Assembly (NCBI RefSeq): GCF_023015965.1
Contig: NZ_JALKAN010000001.1
Location: forward strand, 1,386,160 to 1,450,159
Source: Allomuricauda sp. F6463D
GTDB taxonomy: Bacteria; Bacteroidota; Bacteroidia; Flavobacteriales; Flavobacteriaceae
Reading direction: 5' to 3'
DNA: 64,000 nt
The notes under the pieces are model-generated. The model had not been told where the DNA came from. It did not search any database and saw nothing but the letters and a program-made list of their open reading frames with translations. A program made the translations under genes and the position numbers. Shown here in pieces: positions 43,073 to 51,933 of this stretch. Positions within the stretch are counted from its first letter, which is position 1. Every line of letters begins with the position of its first letter.

Positions 43073-45328
43073 ATGAAAACCAAAGACTATTTTATTTCGA
43101 TATTTCTTCTCCTTTTTTTATTGTTCAATCCTAATATCATGGCACAAAACCTAACCATTCCGCAAAAAGTGGACTCTCTTTTAAAATTAATGACCCTTGA
43201 AGAAAAAGTAGGGCAAATGAACCAATATAATGGGTTTTGGGACGTAACAGGCCCTGTGCCCGAAGAAGGGAATGCCTCTACAAAGTATGAGCACCTAAAA
43301 AAAGGTTGGGTAGGTTCCATGTTGAATGTTACGGGAGTTCAAAACGTAAGAGAACTGCAAAAATTGGTCGTGGAAGAATCCCGTTTGGGCATTCCACTTA
43401 TTTTTGGATTCGATGTAATCCATGGTTATAAAACTTTGGCACCTATTCCTCTGGCCGAAGCTGCCAGCTGGGACATGGAAGCTATAGAAAATTCAGCAAA
43501 AATTGCTGCTGACGAAGCCTCGGCAGTGGGAATAAACTGGACTTTCGCCCCTATGGTGGATATTTCACGGGATGCCCGTTGGGGAAGGGTCATGGAAGGG
43601 GGCGGTGAAGACACTTATTTGGGGTCCCATATTGCCAAGGCCCGGGTAAATGGTTTTCAGGGCGGTGATCTATCCGAAGAAAATACCATTATCGCCTGTG
43701 CCAAGCATTTTGCCGCATACGGATTTGCGGAGGGGGGCAAGGATTACAATACTGCCGACATTGGCACATCCACACTTTACAACTCAGTGCTACCTCCTTT
43801 TAAGGCTGCGGTGGACGCCAAGGTACGCACAGTGATGAACGGGTTCAATATTTTGAACGGAGTTCCCGTAACTGGAAGTGCTTTTCTTCAGCGGGATATT
43901 TTAAAAGATAAATGGGGTTTTGATGGTTTTGTGATTTCCGATTGGGCCTCCATTGGCGAACTTGTTCCCCATGGTTACGCCAAAGACTTGAAACATGCCG
44001 CTGAACTTGGCGCTAATGCAGGTTCCGATATGGATATGGAAGCATCTGCTTATATTTCCCATTTGGTAAGCCTCGTAAAGGAAGGGAAAGTATCCAATGA
44101 GAAAATAAATGATGCTGTTAGGCGTATCCTGACCGTTAAGTTTGAGCTTGGCCTTTTTGATGACCCCTATCGTTATTGCAATGAGGAACGGGAAAAGGAA
44201 AGACTCTATCACCATGACCACCAATCGGGAGTACTGGATATGGCCAAAAAATCCATCGTACTCTTGAAAAATGAAAATAATCTGTTGCCCATCAGCAAAA
44301 ATCAGCAAAAAATAGCAGTGATCGGGGAATTAGCAGATGACAAGAACAGCCCATTGGGCAGTTGGCGATTGGGCTCCGACAACAACACCGCTGTTTCGGT
44401 TTTGGAGGGGCTAAAAAAGTATTCTGATAATATGACCTATGCAAAAGGTCCAAAAGTTTTTAATTCGGATGCCGATTTTTTAAACGAGGTCCAAATAAAT
44501 GAAACCGATACCGCTGGAATGGACGAAGCCGTGGAACTTGCCAAACAGTCAGATGTTGTGCTCATGGTATTGGGCGAGCATGGTTTCCAAAGTGGAGAAG
44601 GCCGAAGCCGGACCCAATTAGGACTGCCAGGACTTCAACTGGAATTGTTGAAAGAAGTATACAAGGTAAATCAGAACGTTGTATTGGTCCTGATGAACGG
44701 CAGGCCGCTTGCCATAACTTGGGAAGCCGAAAACATTCCTACCATATTGGAAACATGGCAATTGGGCTCCCAAACAGGCAATGCAATAGCAGATGTCGTT
44801 TTTGGGGAATACAATCCGAGCGGAAAACTTCCTATGACCTTTCCGCGAAGTGTTGGTCAGGTCCCAATTTACTACAACCATTTTAGTACAGGGCGACCTG
44901 ACCCCCAGCCCAATGTATTTTGGTCCCATTACAGTGATGAAAAAAATGAGCCGTTGTTTCCATTTGGATATGGCTTGAGCTATACTACATTTGACTATTC
45001 AGATTTAAAAATAGACGCCTCCGACCAAGAAAACATAAAAGTTTCCGTTACGGTGACCAATACCGGAAAAATCCAAGGCGAAGAGGTGATACAACTTTAT
45101 ATTCGTGATAAGGTTGCCAGCGTAACTAGACCTGTCAAGGAATTGAAAGGATTTCAAAAAATCAATGTAGCTCCAAATAGCTCGAAAAAAGTTATTTTTA
45201 CCCTAACCAACCAAGAATTGGGATTTTATAACCATAATTATGACTTTGTAGTGGAACCTGGTGAGTTTGATATTCTTGTAGGCACTAACTCACAAAAAGG
45301 GCTCCAAGCCAACTTTGTTAAAAACTAA
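43073..45328 (+). CDS. bglX: GH3 beta-glucosidase (BglX-like)
   Basis: A 751-residue secreted glycosidase: signal peptide (FISIFLLLFLLFNPNIMAQ), GH3 N-terminal barrel (~30-370) with KHFAAYGFAEGGKDYN and the nucleophile aspartate in GFVISDWASIGEL, GH3 C-terminal sandwich (~390-620) with VLMVLGEHGFQSGEG (acid/base region), and a fibronectin type III-like C-domain (~655-745). It heads a three-gene run with an SGNH esterase and a GH20 enzyme, pointing to sugar scavenging. No SusC/SusD pair is adjacent. Confidence 0.93.
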   Translation: MKTKDYFISIFLLLFLLFNPNIMAQNLTIPQKVDSLLKLMTLEEKVGQMNQYNGFWDVTGPVPEEGNASTKYEHLKKGWVGSMLNVTGVQNVRELQKLVVEESRLGIPLIFGFDVIHGYKTLAPIPLAEAASWDMEAIENSAKIAADEASAVGINWTFAPMVDISRDARWGRVMEGGGEDTYLGSHIAKARVNGFQGGDLSEENTIIACAKHFAAYGFAEGGKDYNTADIGTSTLYNSVLPPFKAAVDAKVRTVMNGFNILNGVPVTGSAFLQRDILKDKWGFDGFVISDWASIGELVPHGYAKDLKHAAELGANAGSDMDMEASAYISHLVSLVKEGKVSNEKINDAVRRILTVKFELGLFDDPYRYCNEEREKERLYHHDHQSGVLDMAKKSIVLLKNENNLLPISKNQQKIAVIGELADDKNSPLGSWRLGSDNNTAVSVLEGLKKYSDNMTYAKGPKVFNSDADFLNEVQINETDTAGMDEAVELAKQSDVVLMVLGEHGFQSGEGRSRTQLGLPGLQLELLKEVYKVNQNVVLVLMNGRPLAITWEAENIPTILETWQLGSQTGNAIADVVFGEYNPSGKLPMTFPRSVGQVPIYYNHFSTGRPDPQPNVFWSHYSDEKNEPLFPFGYGLSYTTFDYSDLKIDASDQENIKVSVTVTNTGKIQGEEVIQLYIRDKVASVTRPVKELKGFQKINVAPNSSKKVIFTLTNQELGFYNHNYDFVVEPGEFDILVGTNSQKGLQANFVKN

Positions 45329-45337
45329 ACAAACAGA

Positions 45338-45976
45338 ATGCGATATTTTTTTATCCTCTTTTTAATATTTTCAGTTACCGCACAAGCACAATTGCCCTTT
45401 GAAAAAGAAGTGCAACAGATAAAACAACGAAATGATTCTCTTTGGGAAAGCTCCAAAGAGACTATAGTTTTCACGGGAAGTTCAAGTATACGTTTCTGGA
45501 ATGATATTCAAGAGCGTTTTCCACAACATCAAGTTCTCAATACAGGTTTTGGTGGTTCTCAATTTTCTGATCTGGAACATTATCTTGATGAATTGATTTT
45601 GAACTACAATCCTGTAAAGGTTTTTATTTATGAGGGAGACAACGATGTCTTCGCCAAGAAAAAACCTAAAAAAATCATGCAACTTGCCGAAAATATCCTT
45701 GATACGTTAAAACAAAAAAAACCGGATATGGAGATTGTGCTCATCTCCGCAAAACCAAGTATTTCCAGGTGGAAATTTAGAGGGAAGTACCGACGCTTGA
45801 ATCGAAAACTCCATAAACTGGCATCCGAAACCAAGGGAATTGATTATGTGGATGTATGGTACCCCATGTTGGACAAAAGAAAGGTAAAACAAGACATATT
45901 CATCGAAGATGGCCTGCACATGAACACAAAAGGTTATGACATCTGGTACGATGTCATCAAAAATTATATGGACTAA
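45338..45976 (+). CDS. Secreted SGNH/GDSL hydrolase
   Basis: A 212-residue esterase-type hydrolase with a signal peptide (YFFILFLIFSVTAQA). Blocks: FTGSSSIRFW (nucleophile Ser, block I), NTGFGGSQ (Gly), YEGDNDVF (Asn) and EDGLHMNTKGYD (Asp-x-x-His). Members of this group remove acetyl groups from sugars or lipids. Between a GH3 and a GH20 gene (9 and 12 nt gaps), so probably deacetylates the same substrate. Confidence 0.88.
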   Translation: MRYFFILFLIFSVTAQAQLPFEKEVQQIKQRNDSLWESSKETIVFTGSSSIRFWNDIQERFPQHQVLNTGFGGSQFSDLEHYLDELILNYNPVKVFIYEGDNDVFAKKKPKKIMQLAENILDTLKQKKPDMEIVLISAKPSISRWKFRGKYRRLNRKLHKLASETKGIDYVDVWYPMLDKRKVKQDIFIEDGLHMNTKGYDIWYDVIKNYMD

Positions 45977-45988
45977 AATCAAGCAAAG

Positions 45989-47563
45989 GTGATTTATAGA
46001 TCAATATTGGTGTTCGTAACAATTCTCTCATTGGCAGCTTGCCAAACCAAAAAAGAGGAGATTAATTTTCCTAAAACCGACCTAGCGAAAGCTCCCTTGA
46101 TACCCAAACCGATCAAAACAATTTCTACGGGCAACGCATTTGGCCTAGATTTAAATACAGTGATCTATACATCTGCCGTCGATTCAGAATTTGAGAAAGT
46201 GGGCAAGTTTTTATCGGAACACATCAAAAACAAGACTGGACTGGATATTGGTGTCAACAGTTCCACAGGAGGCCGCTTGGAACGACTGATTTATATTAAC
46301 CAATCGGACAGTGTAGATCTGGACAATTCAGAATCATATCAACTCTACATCAAAAAAGATTCCATTTTTTTGAATGCAAAAACCGCTGCAGGTGCTTTTA
46401 GAGGCGTTCAGACGCTTCGTCAACTTATTCCTGAAAGCAGTAACGATACCCTTACAGATTTTCCTATATGGGTAATACCAACCGGCAAGATATTGGATGG
46501 TCCAAAATTTGGATACCGTGGCACTATGCTGGACGTAGCGCGACATTTCTTTACCGTTGAAGAAGTAAAAAAGTATATTGATGCTTTAGCATATTATAAA
46601 ATAAACATCCTTCACTTGCATCTTTCAGATGACCAAGGGTGGCGTATCGAAATTAAATCTTGGCCCCAACTCACTGAGGTTGGAGGTGTTACCGAGGTTG
46701 GTGGCGGCAAGAGCGGTTTTTACACTCAAGAACAATATAAAGATTTGGTAAACTATGCAGCGGAAAGACACATTACCATTGTTCCTGAAATTGATATGCC
46801 CGGCCATACCAATGCTGCTTCGGTGAGCTACCCCTTTTTAAATGGCAATGGAAAAGAGATAAAGCCCTATATCGGCACTCGTGTTGGCTTTAGCACATTT
46901 AATGCAAGAAAAGATACAGTTTACAGCTTTCTGGATGATGTGATTAGAGAGATTGCTGCCATGACTCCCGGACCTTATTTTCATATAGGTGGTGATGAAA
47001 GCCATGTCACCAAAAAAAGTGATTATATCCATTTTGTAGAGAAAGTGGAAAAAATTGTACAAAAACACGGTAAAAGAATGATCGGTTGGAACGAAATTGC
47101 GCAAGCGGATATTAGTTCGAATGCCATTGCCCAACTTTGGAGCGAACCTAAAGATGCACTTAAAGCTGCTAAAAACGGTTCCAAGATTATTATTTCGCCC
47201 GCAGAAAAGGCATATTTGGATATGCAATACGATTCCATTTCGGAATATGGACTGCATTGGGCGGGCTTTATTCCTGTGGATTTGGGTTACCAATGGAATC
47301 CAGAAACCTACGTAGAAGGGCTTTCAAAAGAACATATTTTAGGTATAGAGGCACCTCTTTGGTCGGAGACCATAAGCAATAGCGCCGAACTGGAATATTT
47401 GGCCTTTCCAAGGGTAATAGGTTATGCTGAATTGGGATGGTCCCAAAGTGAACATCTTAATTGGGACGAATACAAAGTGCGGCTTGCCTTACAGGTTCCT
47501 TATTTGGAAGCTATGCAAATCAACTATTACCCATCAAAATTAGTGGATTGGAATAAAGAATAG
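45989..47563 (+). CDS. GH20 beta-N-acetylhexosaminidase, lipoprotein
   Basis: A 524-residue exo-hexosaminidase for GlcNAc/GalNAc ends. A lipoprotein signal (VFVTILSLAAC) is followed by QTKKEE, which resembles the surface-export signal. The Glyco_hydro_20b domain is at ~35-155 and the catalytic barrel (~160-510) has HLHLSDDQGWRIEIKSWP and the Asp-Glu pair in HIGGDESHV. The start codon is GTG at 45989. Likely substrates are chitin oligosaccharides or peptidoglycan and glycan fragments. Confidence 0.92.
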   Translation: MIYRSILVFVTILSLAACQTKKEEINFPKTDLAKAPLIPKPIKTISTGNAFGLDLNTVIYTSAVDSEFEKVGKFLSEHIKNKTGLDIGVNSSTGGRLERLIYINQSDSVDLDNSESYQLYIKKDSIFLNAKTAAGAFRGVQTLRQLIPESSNDTLTDFPIWVIPTGKILDGPKFGYRGTMLDVARHFFTVEEVKKYIDALAYYKINILHLHLSDDQGWRIEIKSWPQLTEVGGVTEVGGGKSGFYTQEQYKDLVNYAAERHITIVPEIDMPGHTNAASVSYPFLNGNGKEIKPYIGTRVGFSTFNARKDTVYSFLDDVIREIAAMTPGPYFHIGGDESHVTKKSDYIHFVEKVEKIVQKHGKRMIGWNEIAQADISSNAIAQLWSEPKDALKAAKNGSKIIISPAEKAYLDMQYDSISEYGLHWAGFIPVDLGYQWNPETYVEGLSKEHILGIEAPLWSETISNSAELEYLAFPRVIGYAELGWSQSEHLNWDEYKVRLALQVPYLEAMQINYYPSKLVDWNKE

Positions 47564-47566
47564 ATT

Positions 47567-48013
47567 TTATCCTTCCTCCTCGGAGGTGGATACAGTAGGT
47601 TCTTCTTCGGCCTTCTTTTCTTCTTCTACAAAGGCGGTAATGTTATTATCTAGAAGGATATTGTACCACTGGATAATCTTTTTAATGTCGCTGGCGTATA
47701 CCCTGTCCTCATCATAGTTGGGTAGCACTTCGAAAAAATATTCTTCCAACTCGATTTTATCAGCCTTGTGGCTGATTGACGTTTTTTTACCGTCCTCTTT
47801 TTCCTGAATTTTTTGGAAAACCGTTTTTAACGGCACTTCCTCTTCCAAGGTGTAAATGGCTATTTCAGACAGCACGCTTACATTGCTTCTAATACCAACG
47901 GTGACACGTTTGCCATCCAAAAGGGATTCGCCAACAAAGCCACCTCTTGTCTGGGTCAATAATTTGTAAAGTCCTGGTTTACCTCCTATGGATAAAATCT
48001 TGTCTAATGCCAT
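47567..48013 (-). CDS. DUF5606 protein
   Basis: A 148-residue protein beginning MALDKILSIGGKPGLYKLLT, the hallmark of DUF5606. The N-terminal ~60 residues look like a small beta barrel, the middle (KIELEEYFFEVLPNYDEDRVYASDIKKII) is helical, and the C-terminus is an acidic tail. Function unknown. It lies just downstream of def on the same strand, a frequent flavobacterial arrangement, and converges on the GH20 gene with a 3-nt gap. Confidence 0.88.
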   Translation of the reverse strand: MALDKILSIGGKPGLYKLLTQTRGGFVGESLLDGKRVTVGIRSNVSVLSEIAIYTLEEEVPLKTVFQKIQEKEDGKKTSISHKADKIELEEYFFEVLPNYDEDRVYASDIKKIIQWYNILLDNNITAFVEEEKKAEEEPTVSTSEEEG

Positions 48014-48068
48014 TCAAATAGTAATTTATGGGCGCAAAAATATGTATTTATCGCCAATAGCGATTTTT

Positions 48069-48659
48069 TTAACGTCCTTTTTTAATATTGGGAAATCTCA
48101 TTTTGTAATCCACATTGGTTTTTCCTTTGGAAATCTTTTCCAATCGACTTTTTAATAGTCGCTTTTTTAAGGTTGATAATTTATCGGTGAACAATATCCC
48201 CTGAATATGGTCATATTCGTGCTGAATAACCCTTGCCAAAAGACCATTATAAGTTTCGGTATGTGGTTTAAAACCTTCATCCAAATAACTAATGGTGATT
48301 TCGGGTTTACGTTTTACATCTTCACGGATATCAGGGATACTCAAACATCCTTCGTTAAAATCCCATTCTTTTCCACTTTCTTCGTCAATTTTGGCATTTA
48401 TAAATACCTTTTTAAATCCATTGAGCTGTTCTTGTTCCTCCTTGCTCAAGTCCTCATCATCTGAAAATGGAGTGGTATCCACCATAAACATGCGTATAGG
48501 AAGGCCTACTTGTGGTGCGGCCAAACCAACGCCATGGGCATTGTACATGGTCTCCCACATGTTTGTGATCAACACATCGAGTTTTGGATATTCTGGCGTA
48601 ATATCCTTTGCCATTTTACGCAATACAGGATCTCCGTACGCTATTATGGGTAAAATCAT
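48069..48659 (-). CDS. def: Peptide deformylase
   Basis: Removes the formyl group from nascent proteins. 196 residues with the three metal-site motifs HGVGLAAPQVG, EGCLSIPDI and QHEYDHIQG. There is a ~20-residue insert (TTPFSDDEDLSKEEQEQLNG region) between the first two motifs and a basic C-terminal extension, both usual in Bacteroidetes. It starts 4 nt after ruvX. Confidence 0.97.
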   Translation of the reverse strand: MILPIIAYGDPVLRKMAKDITPEYPKLDVLITNMWETMYNAHGVGLAAPQVGLPIRMFMVDTTPFSDDEDLSKEEQEQLNGFKKVFINAKIDEESGKEWDFNEGCLSIPDIREDVKRKPEITISYLDEGFKPHTETYNGLLARVIQHEYDHIQGILFTDKLSTLKKRLLKSRLEKISKGKTNVDYKMRFPNIKKGR

Positions 48660-48663
48660 AAAA

Positions 48664-49074
48664 TCAAAATCTATTTAGGTATGCCTGCAAAATCAATGTG
48701 GCACTTATTTCATCAACTAGGGCCTTATCCCTTCTTTTCTTTTTCTTCATTCCACTGTCCAGCATAGATTGTACTGCCATTTTAGAAGTGAATCGTTCAT
48801 CTTGGCGTTCCACTGGAATAGATGGAAACTTGGCTTTCAACTTATTTAAAAATCCTTTGATCAGCACTTCGGATTCAGATTCGGTATTGTCCATTTGTTT
48901 GGGCAATCCCACTACAAAAAGTTCTACTGCTTCCTTTTGGATATAATCTCCCAAATAGGACAATAAATTTTTGGTCTCTACGGTGGACAATCCTGATGCT
49001 ATTAACTGGAGTTCATCCGTAACCGCTATACCAGTTCGCACCTTTCCATAATCCAAAGCCAAAATTCTAGCCAA
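48664..49074 (-). CDS. ruvX: Holliday-junction resolvase-like RNase RuvX (YqgF)
   Basis: A 136-residue RNase H-fold nuclease with LALDYGKVRTGIAVTD (first catalytic Asp), VVGLPKQMDNTESE and the C-terminal KALVDEISATLILQAYL. YqgF proteins act in 16S rRNA 5'-end processing. The start is TTG at 49074, directly before ARILALDYG. It is followed at 4 nt by def. Confidence 0.93.
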   Translation of the reverse strand: MARILALDYGKVRTGIAVTDELQLIASGLSTVETKNLLSYLGDYIQKEAVELFVVGLPKQMDNTESESEVLIKGFLNKLKAKFPSIPVERQDERFTSKMAVQSMLDSGMKKKKRRDKALVDEISATLILQAYLNRF

Positions 49075-49148
49075 AATATCTTTTTGGCAAAAATAACCTT
49101 AAAAATGTTATGCCCTTAAAAATGGAGCTATAATTGTGTCCCGGGGCT

Positions 49149-49156
49149 TATCTTTG
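49149..49156 (+). promoter_or_regulatory. Candidate -7 element of dapD (TATCTTTG)
   Basis: TATCTTTG matches TAnnTTTG and ends 17 nt before the dapD ATG. A TTG at 49134-49136 is too near (12 nt) to be its -33 partner. Confidence 0.45.
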
Positions 49157-49173
49157 TCAAAACTTTAAGAAAA

Positions 49174-49989
49174 ATGACAGGATTAAGATCGCTAATTGAA
49201 AAAGCGTGGGACAATAGAGCGTTATTGGAAGATGAGAAAACCCAAGTTGCTATTCGTGAAGTAATAGACCTTATTGACCTAGGTGAATTGCGTTGTGCAG
49301 AACCAACTGAAGATGGCTGGCAAATAAACGAATGGGTGAAAAAGGCTGTGGTGCTATATTTTCCAATCCAGAAAATGGAGGTTCTTGAAGCAGGTATTTT
49401 TGAGTATCACGATAAAATTCCATTAAAGAAAGGTTACAAGGAAAAAGGTGTTCGTGTAGTTCCGCATGCTGTTGCAAGACACGGAGCCTACATCTCCAAA
49501 GGCACTATTTTAATGCCAAGTTATGTGAATATTGGTGCATACGTGGATGAAGGGAGCATGGTAGATACATGGGCTACAGTGGGTAGTTGTGCACAAATCT
49601 GTAAAAACGTACACTTAAGTGGTGGTGTAGGTATTGGAGGTGTTTTGGAACCCTTACAAGCAGCACCCGTAATTATTGAAGACAACGCGTTCATTGGCTC
49701 TAGGTGCATTGTTGTAGAAGGAGTACGTGTGGAAAAAGAAGCTGTTTTGGGTGCCAATGTGGTTTTGACCGCGTCCACTAAAATTATTGATGTAACAGGA
49801 AACAAGCCCATTGAAATAAAGGGTCGCGTACCTGCAAGGTCCGTTGTGATCCCTGGAAGTTATACCAAAAAATTTCCAGCAGGTGATTATCAGGTACCCT
49901 GTGCCTTGATTATTGGAAAACGAAAGGAAAGTACAGACAAGAAAACCTCTTTGAACAATGCGCTTCGCGATCATAGTGTAGCAGTATAA
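49174..49989 (+). CDS. dapD: 2,3,4,5-tetrahydropyridine-2,6-dicarboxylate N-succinyltransferase
   Basis: Succinylase of the lysine/diaminopimelate pathway, needed for peptidoglycan crosslinks. The 271 residues have an N-terminal helical domain, then the left-handed beta-helix of hexapeptide repeats (~100-225; GAYVDEGSMVDTWATVGSCAQ and GGVGIGGVLEPLQAAPVIIE). Both the length and the PVIIEDNAFIGSRCIVVEGV turn are standard. It is monocistronic with a terminator. Confidence 0.97.
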   Translation: MTGLRSLIEKAWDNRALLEDEKTQVAIREVIDLIDLGELRCAEPTEDGWQINEWVKKAVVLYFPIQKMEVLEAGIFEYHDKIPLKKGYKEKGVRVVPHAVARHGAYISKGTILMPSYVNIGAYVDEGSMVDTWATVGSCAQICKNVHLSGGVGIGGVLEPLQAAPVIIEDNAFIGSRCIVVEGVRVEKEAVLGANVVLTASTKIIDVTGNKPIEIKGRVPARSVVIPGSYTKKFPAGDYQVPCALIIGKRKESTDKKTSLNNALRDHSVAV

Positions 49990-50046
49990 GTGTAAAAGTT
50001 CTCCTTTTTTAGTCGAGAAGTCCGTACAAATAAAATTTATAGGATA

Positions 50047-50091
50047 GGGTTGCTTTTTTTAATTAAAATGAAGCAACCCAATTGCTTTTTT
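50047..50091 (+). terminator. Terminator after dapD with two alternative hairpins
   Basis: GGGTTGCTT (50047-50055) pairs with AAGCAACCC (50071-50079). The same AAGCAA can instead pair with TTGCTT (50082-50087) around CCCAA, followed by a T-run to 50091. The second hairpin is the usual terminator shape. The remainder of the 266-nt spacer to the next gene shows only the promoter motif at 50219. Confidence 0.65.
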
Positions 50092-50218
50092 GGACTCTAT
50101 AATATACCAAACAAGACTAAAATTTAGAATTTTAACAAAAAGTAGGTAGGGAAATTTAATTGTTGGTTGTTGTAAGAAAAATAAACATTTAAACAATTTT
50201 TACGTTTTTTTTTTGTTA

Positions 50219-50226
50219 TAGATTTG
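50219..50226 (+). promoter_or_regulatory. Candidate -7 element (TAGATTTG)
   Basis: TAGATTTG matches TAnnTTTG and lies 29 nt before the ATG of the GT2 gene, after a run of ten T. No clear -33 TTG. Confidence 0.4.
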
Positions 50227-50255
50227 TAAATACCAAAACTCTACACCAATAAATT

Positions 50256-51059
50256 ATGGCTGTATTTCATACCCCAAAGCAAAAATTATCAGCACTTATT
50301 ATTACTTATAATGAAATGGGATACATTGAAAAATGTATCGATTCCGTTTCTTTTGCTGATGAAATTATCGTGGTAGATTCTTATAGCACCGATGGCACAT
50401 ACGAGTATCTTTTAAACCATCCAAAAGTGAAAGTGATTCAAAATCCTTTTGAGAACTTTACGGCACAAAAGTCTTTTACGTTAAAACAATCCTCCAATGA
50501 TTGGGTGCTTTTTGTAGATGCAGATGAAGTGGTTACCAAAAGCCTCCAAGAAGAAATTATTGAGACTATAAACAGCCCAAATGCCCATGAAGCATATTGG
50601 TTTTATAGAAGATTTATGTTTCAAAATAAACCACTAAATTATAGTGGTTGGCAAACCGATAAAAATCACAGGCTTTTTAGAAAAAGTAAAGCACATTTTA
50701 CAGACAGGAAAATTGTGCACGAAACCTTGGTTGTCGATGGCAAGTCAGGAATCCTTCAAGAGAAACTCATTCATTTTTGCTATAAAGATTATGAGGACTA
50801 CAAAGGGAAAATGCTCAAGTATGGTCAGTTAAAAGCCAAAGAGGACTTTTATAAAGAAAAGTACTTTAATTACGTTTTGATGACGGTAAAACCATTCTGG
50901 AAATTCTTTAACCACTATTTTATCCGTCTTGGCTTTTTGGATGGTAAAAAAGGTTGGGTCATTTGCTACCTTAACGCTCTTGGTGTATTGGAGAGATTCA
51001 GAGAATTGAAGAGATTGGAAAAAAAGAATGAGCTCGCTTACTATTTGGTAATGCCATAG
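50256..51059 (+). CDS. Glycosyltransferase family 2 (WaaE/KdtX-like)
   Basis: A 267-residue soluble GT-A enzyme with LSALIITYNEMGYIEKCIDS, IIVVDSYSTDGTYE and FVDADEVVT, then HRLFRKSKAHFTDRKIVHE, the pattern of LPS core beta-1,4-glucosyltransferase-like proteins (WaaE/KdtX). The basic C-terminal part may sit on the membrane. It probably adds a hexose to the LPS core; the sugar is not known. Its 3' end overlaps the convergent GT gene by 19 nt. Confidence 0.88.
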   Translation: MAVFHTPKQKLSALIITYNEMGYIEKCIDSVSFADEIIVVDSYSTDGTYEYLLNHPKVKVIQNPFENFTAQKSFTLKQSSNDWVLFVDADEVVTKSLQEEIIETINSPNAHEAYWFYRRFMFQNKPLNYSGWQTDKNHRLFRKSKAHFTDRKIVHETLVVDGKSGILQEKLIHFCYKDYEDYKGKMLKYGQLKAKEDFYKEKYFNYVLMTVKPFWKFFNHYFIRLGFLDGKKGWVICYLNALGVLERFRELKRLEKKNELAYYLVMP

Positions 51060-51874
51060 TGTGTCCACACGGACTTACTAGATTTTGTATCCTTCCGAAT
51101 CGCTTGGTTTTTAGCAATGGACTCTGGTGTTTTATACCCCCGTTTATGATCTAAATGCACACAAACCGCACTGTATCGCAGTTGTTTAGATTTTATACCG
51201 AAATTAAATAATCGTTCGCCCAATTCACGATCCTGCCCACCGTATTGCATTCGTTCATCAAACCCATTTATATTTAATATATCCTTTTTCCACCCAGAGG
51301 AATTATGCCCGTTCCAACTGGCATTAGTCGGAGTAAACGTATTCAATAATTTAGACACAAGCCCGTTAGCTGTGAGCTTATTGTTTTTAAACGTTTTTGG
51401 GACTCCTTTCTCCTTTAGCCAATGGATATTAAAACAGTGTTGTTTTTCAATATCTTTTAAAGAAATCAATTTTGAAATGTTCATAGGAAGCATGTAATAT
51501 CCTCCAGAAATAAAAAAGCCTGGCTCCTTATTAATATAGTGAACCTCAACAAAATCTTCCCTGGGAATGCAATCGCCATCCGTCATTATAATATACTCGG
51601 CATTACATGCCTCAACAGCTTTATTTAAAATTCTCGATTTTTGGAATCCATCGTCCTCTTGCCAAACATGGATAATGTTGTAAAAGACCTCTTTGGACAT
51701 CTCCTCCAATAATTCTCTGGTTTTAGGTCCAGAACCATCGTCAGCAATGACCACTTCAAAGTCCTTGAAAATTTGACAATTAAATCCCCATAACACCTTT
51801 TTTAGCCACTCCTCGGCATTATAGGTACTTACAATTACTGATATTCTAGGTGATTCCATTTCTGTTTGGCTCAT
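51041..51874 (-). CDS. Glycosyltransferase family 2 with GT7C-type C-terminal domain
   Basis: A 277-residue GT-A enzyme: RISVIVSTYNAEEWLKKVLWG, VVIADDGSGPKTRE and MTDGDCIPREDFV, followed by NASWNGHNSSGWKKDILNIN and GFDERMQYGGQDRELGERL, which resembles the Glyco_transf_7C region of chondroitin-type and galactosyltransferases (DxD and G-x-D-x-E-x-x-x-R). It is likely involved in surface glycan synthesis with its neighbours. The coding ends overlap the preceding GT2 gene by 19 nt in opposite direction. Confidence 0.87.
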   Translation of the reverse strand: MSQTEMESPRISVIVSTYNAEEWLKKVLWGFNCQIFKDFEVVIADDGSGPKTRELLEEMSKEVFYNIIHVWQEDDGFQKSRILNKAVEACNAEYIIMTDGDCIPREDFVEVHYINKEPGFFISGGYYMLPMNISKLISLKDIEKQHCFNIHWLKEKGVPKTFKNNKLTANGLVSKLLNTFTPTNASWNGHNSSGWKKDILNINGFDERMQYGGQDRELGERLFNFGIKSKQLRYSAVCVHLDHKRGYKTPESIAKNQAIRKDTKSSKSVWTHYGITK

Positions 51875-51903
51875 CTTGGCAAAAAGAGTATAGTCTTAAT
51901 GTA

Positions 51904-51911
51904 TATCTTTG
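51904..51911 (+). promoter_or_regulatory. Candidate -7 element (TATCTTTG)
   Basis: TATCTTTG matches TAnnTTTG, 22 nt before the ATG of the TupA-like gene. The nearest TTG (51876-51878) is 25 nt upstream, slightly too far. Confidence 0.45.
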
Positions 51912-51933
51912 TTATTGAACAAATTTAGCTTAA

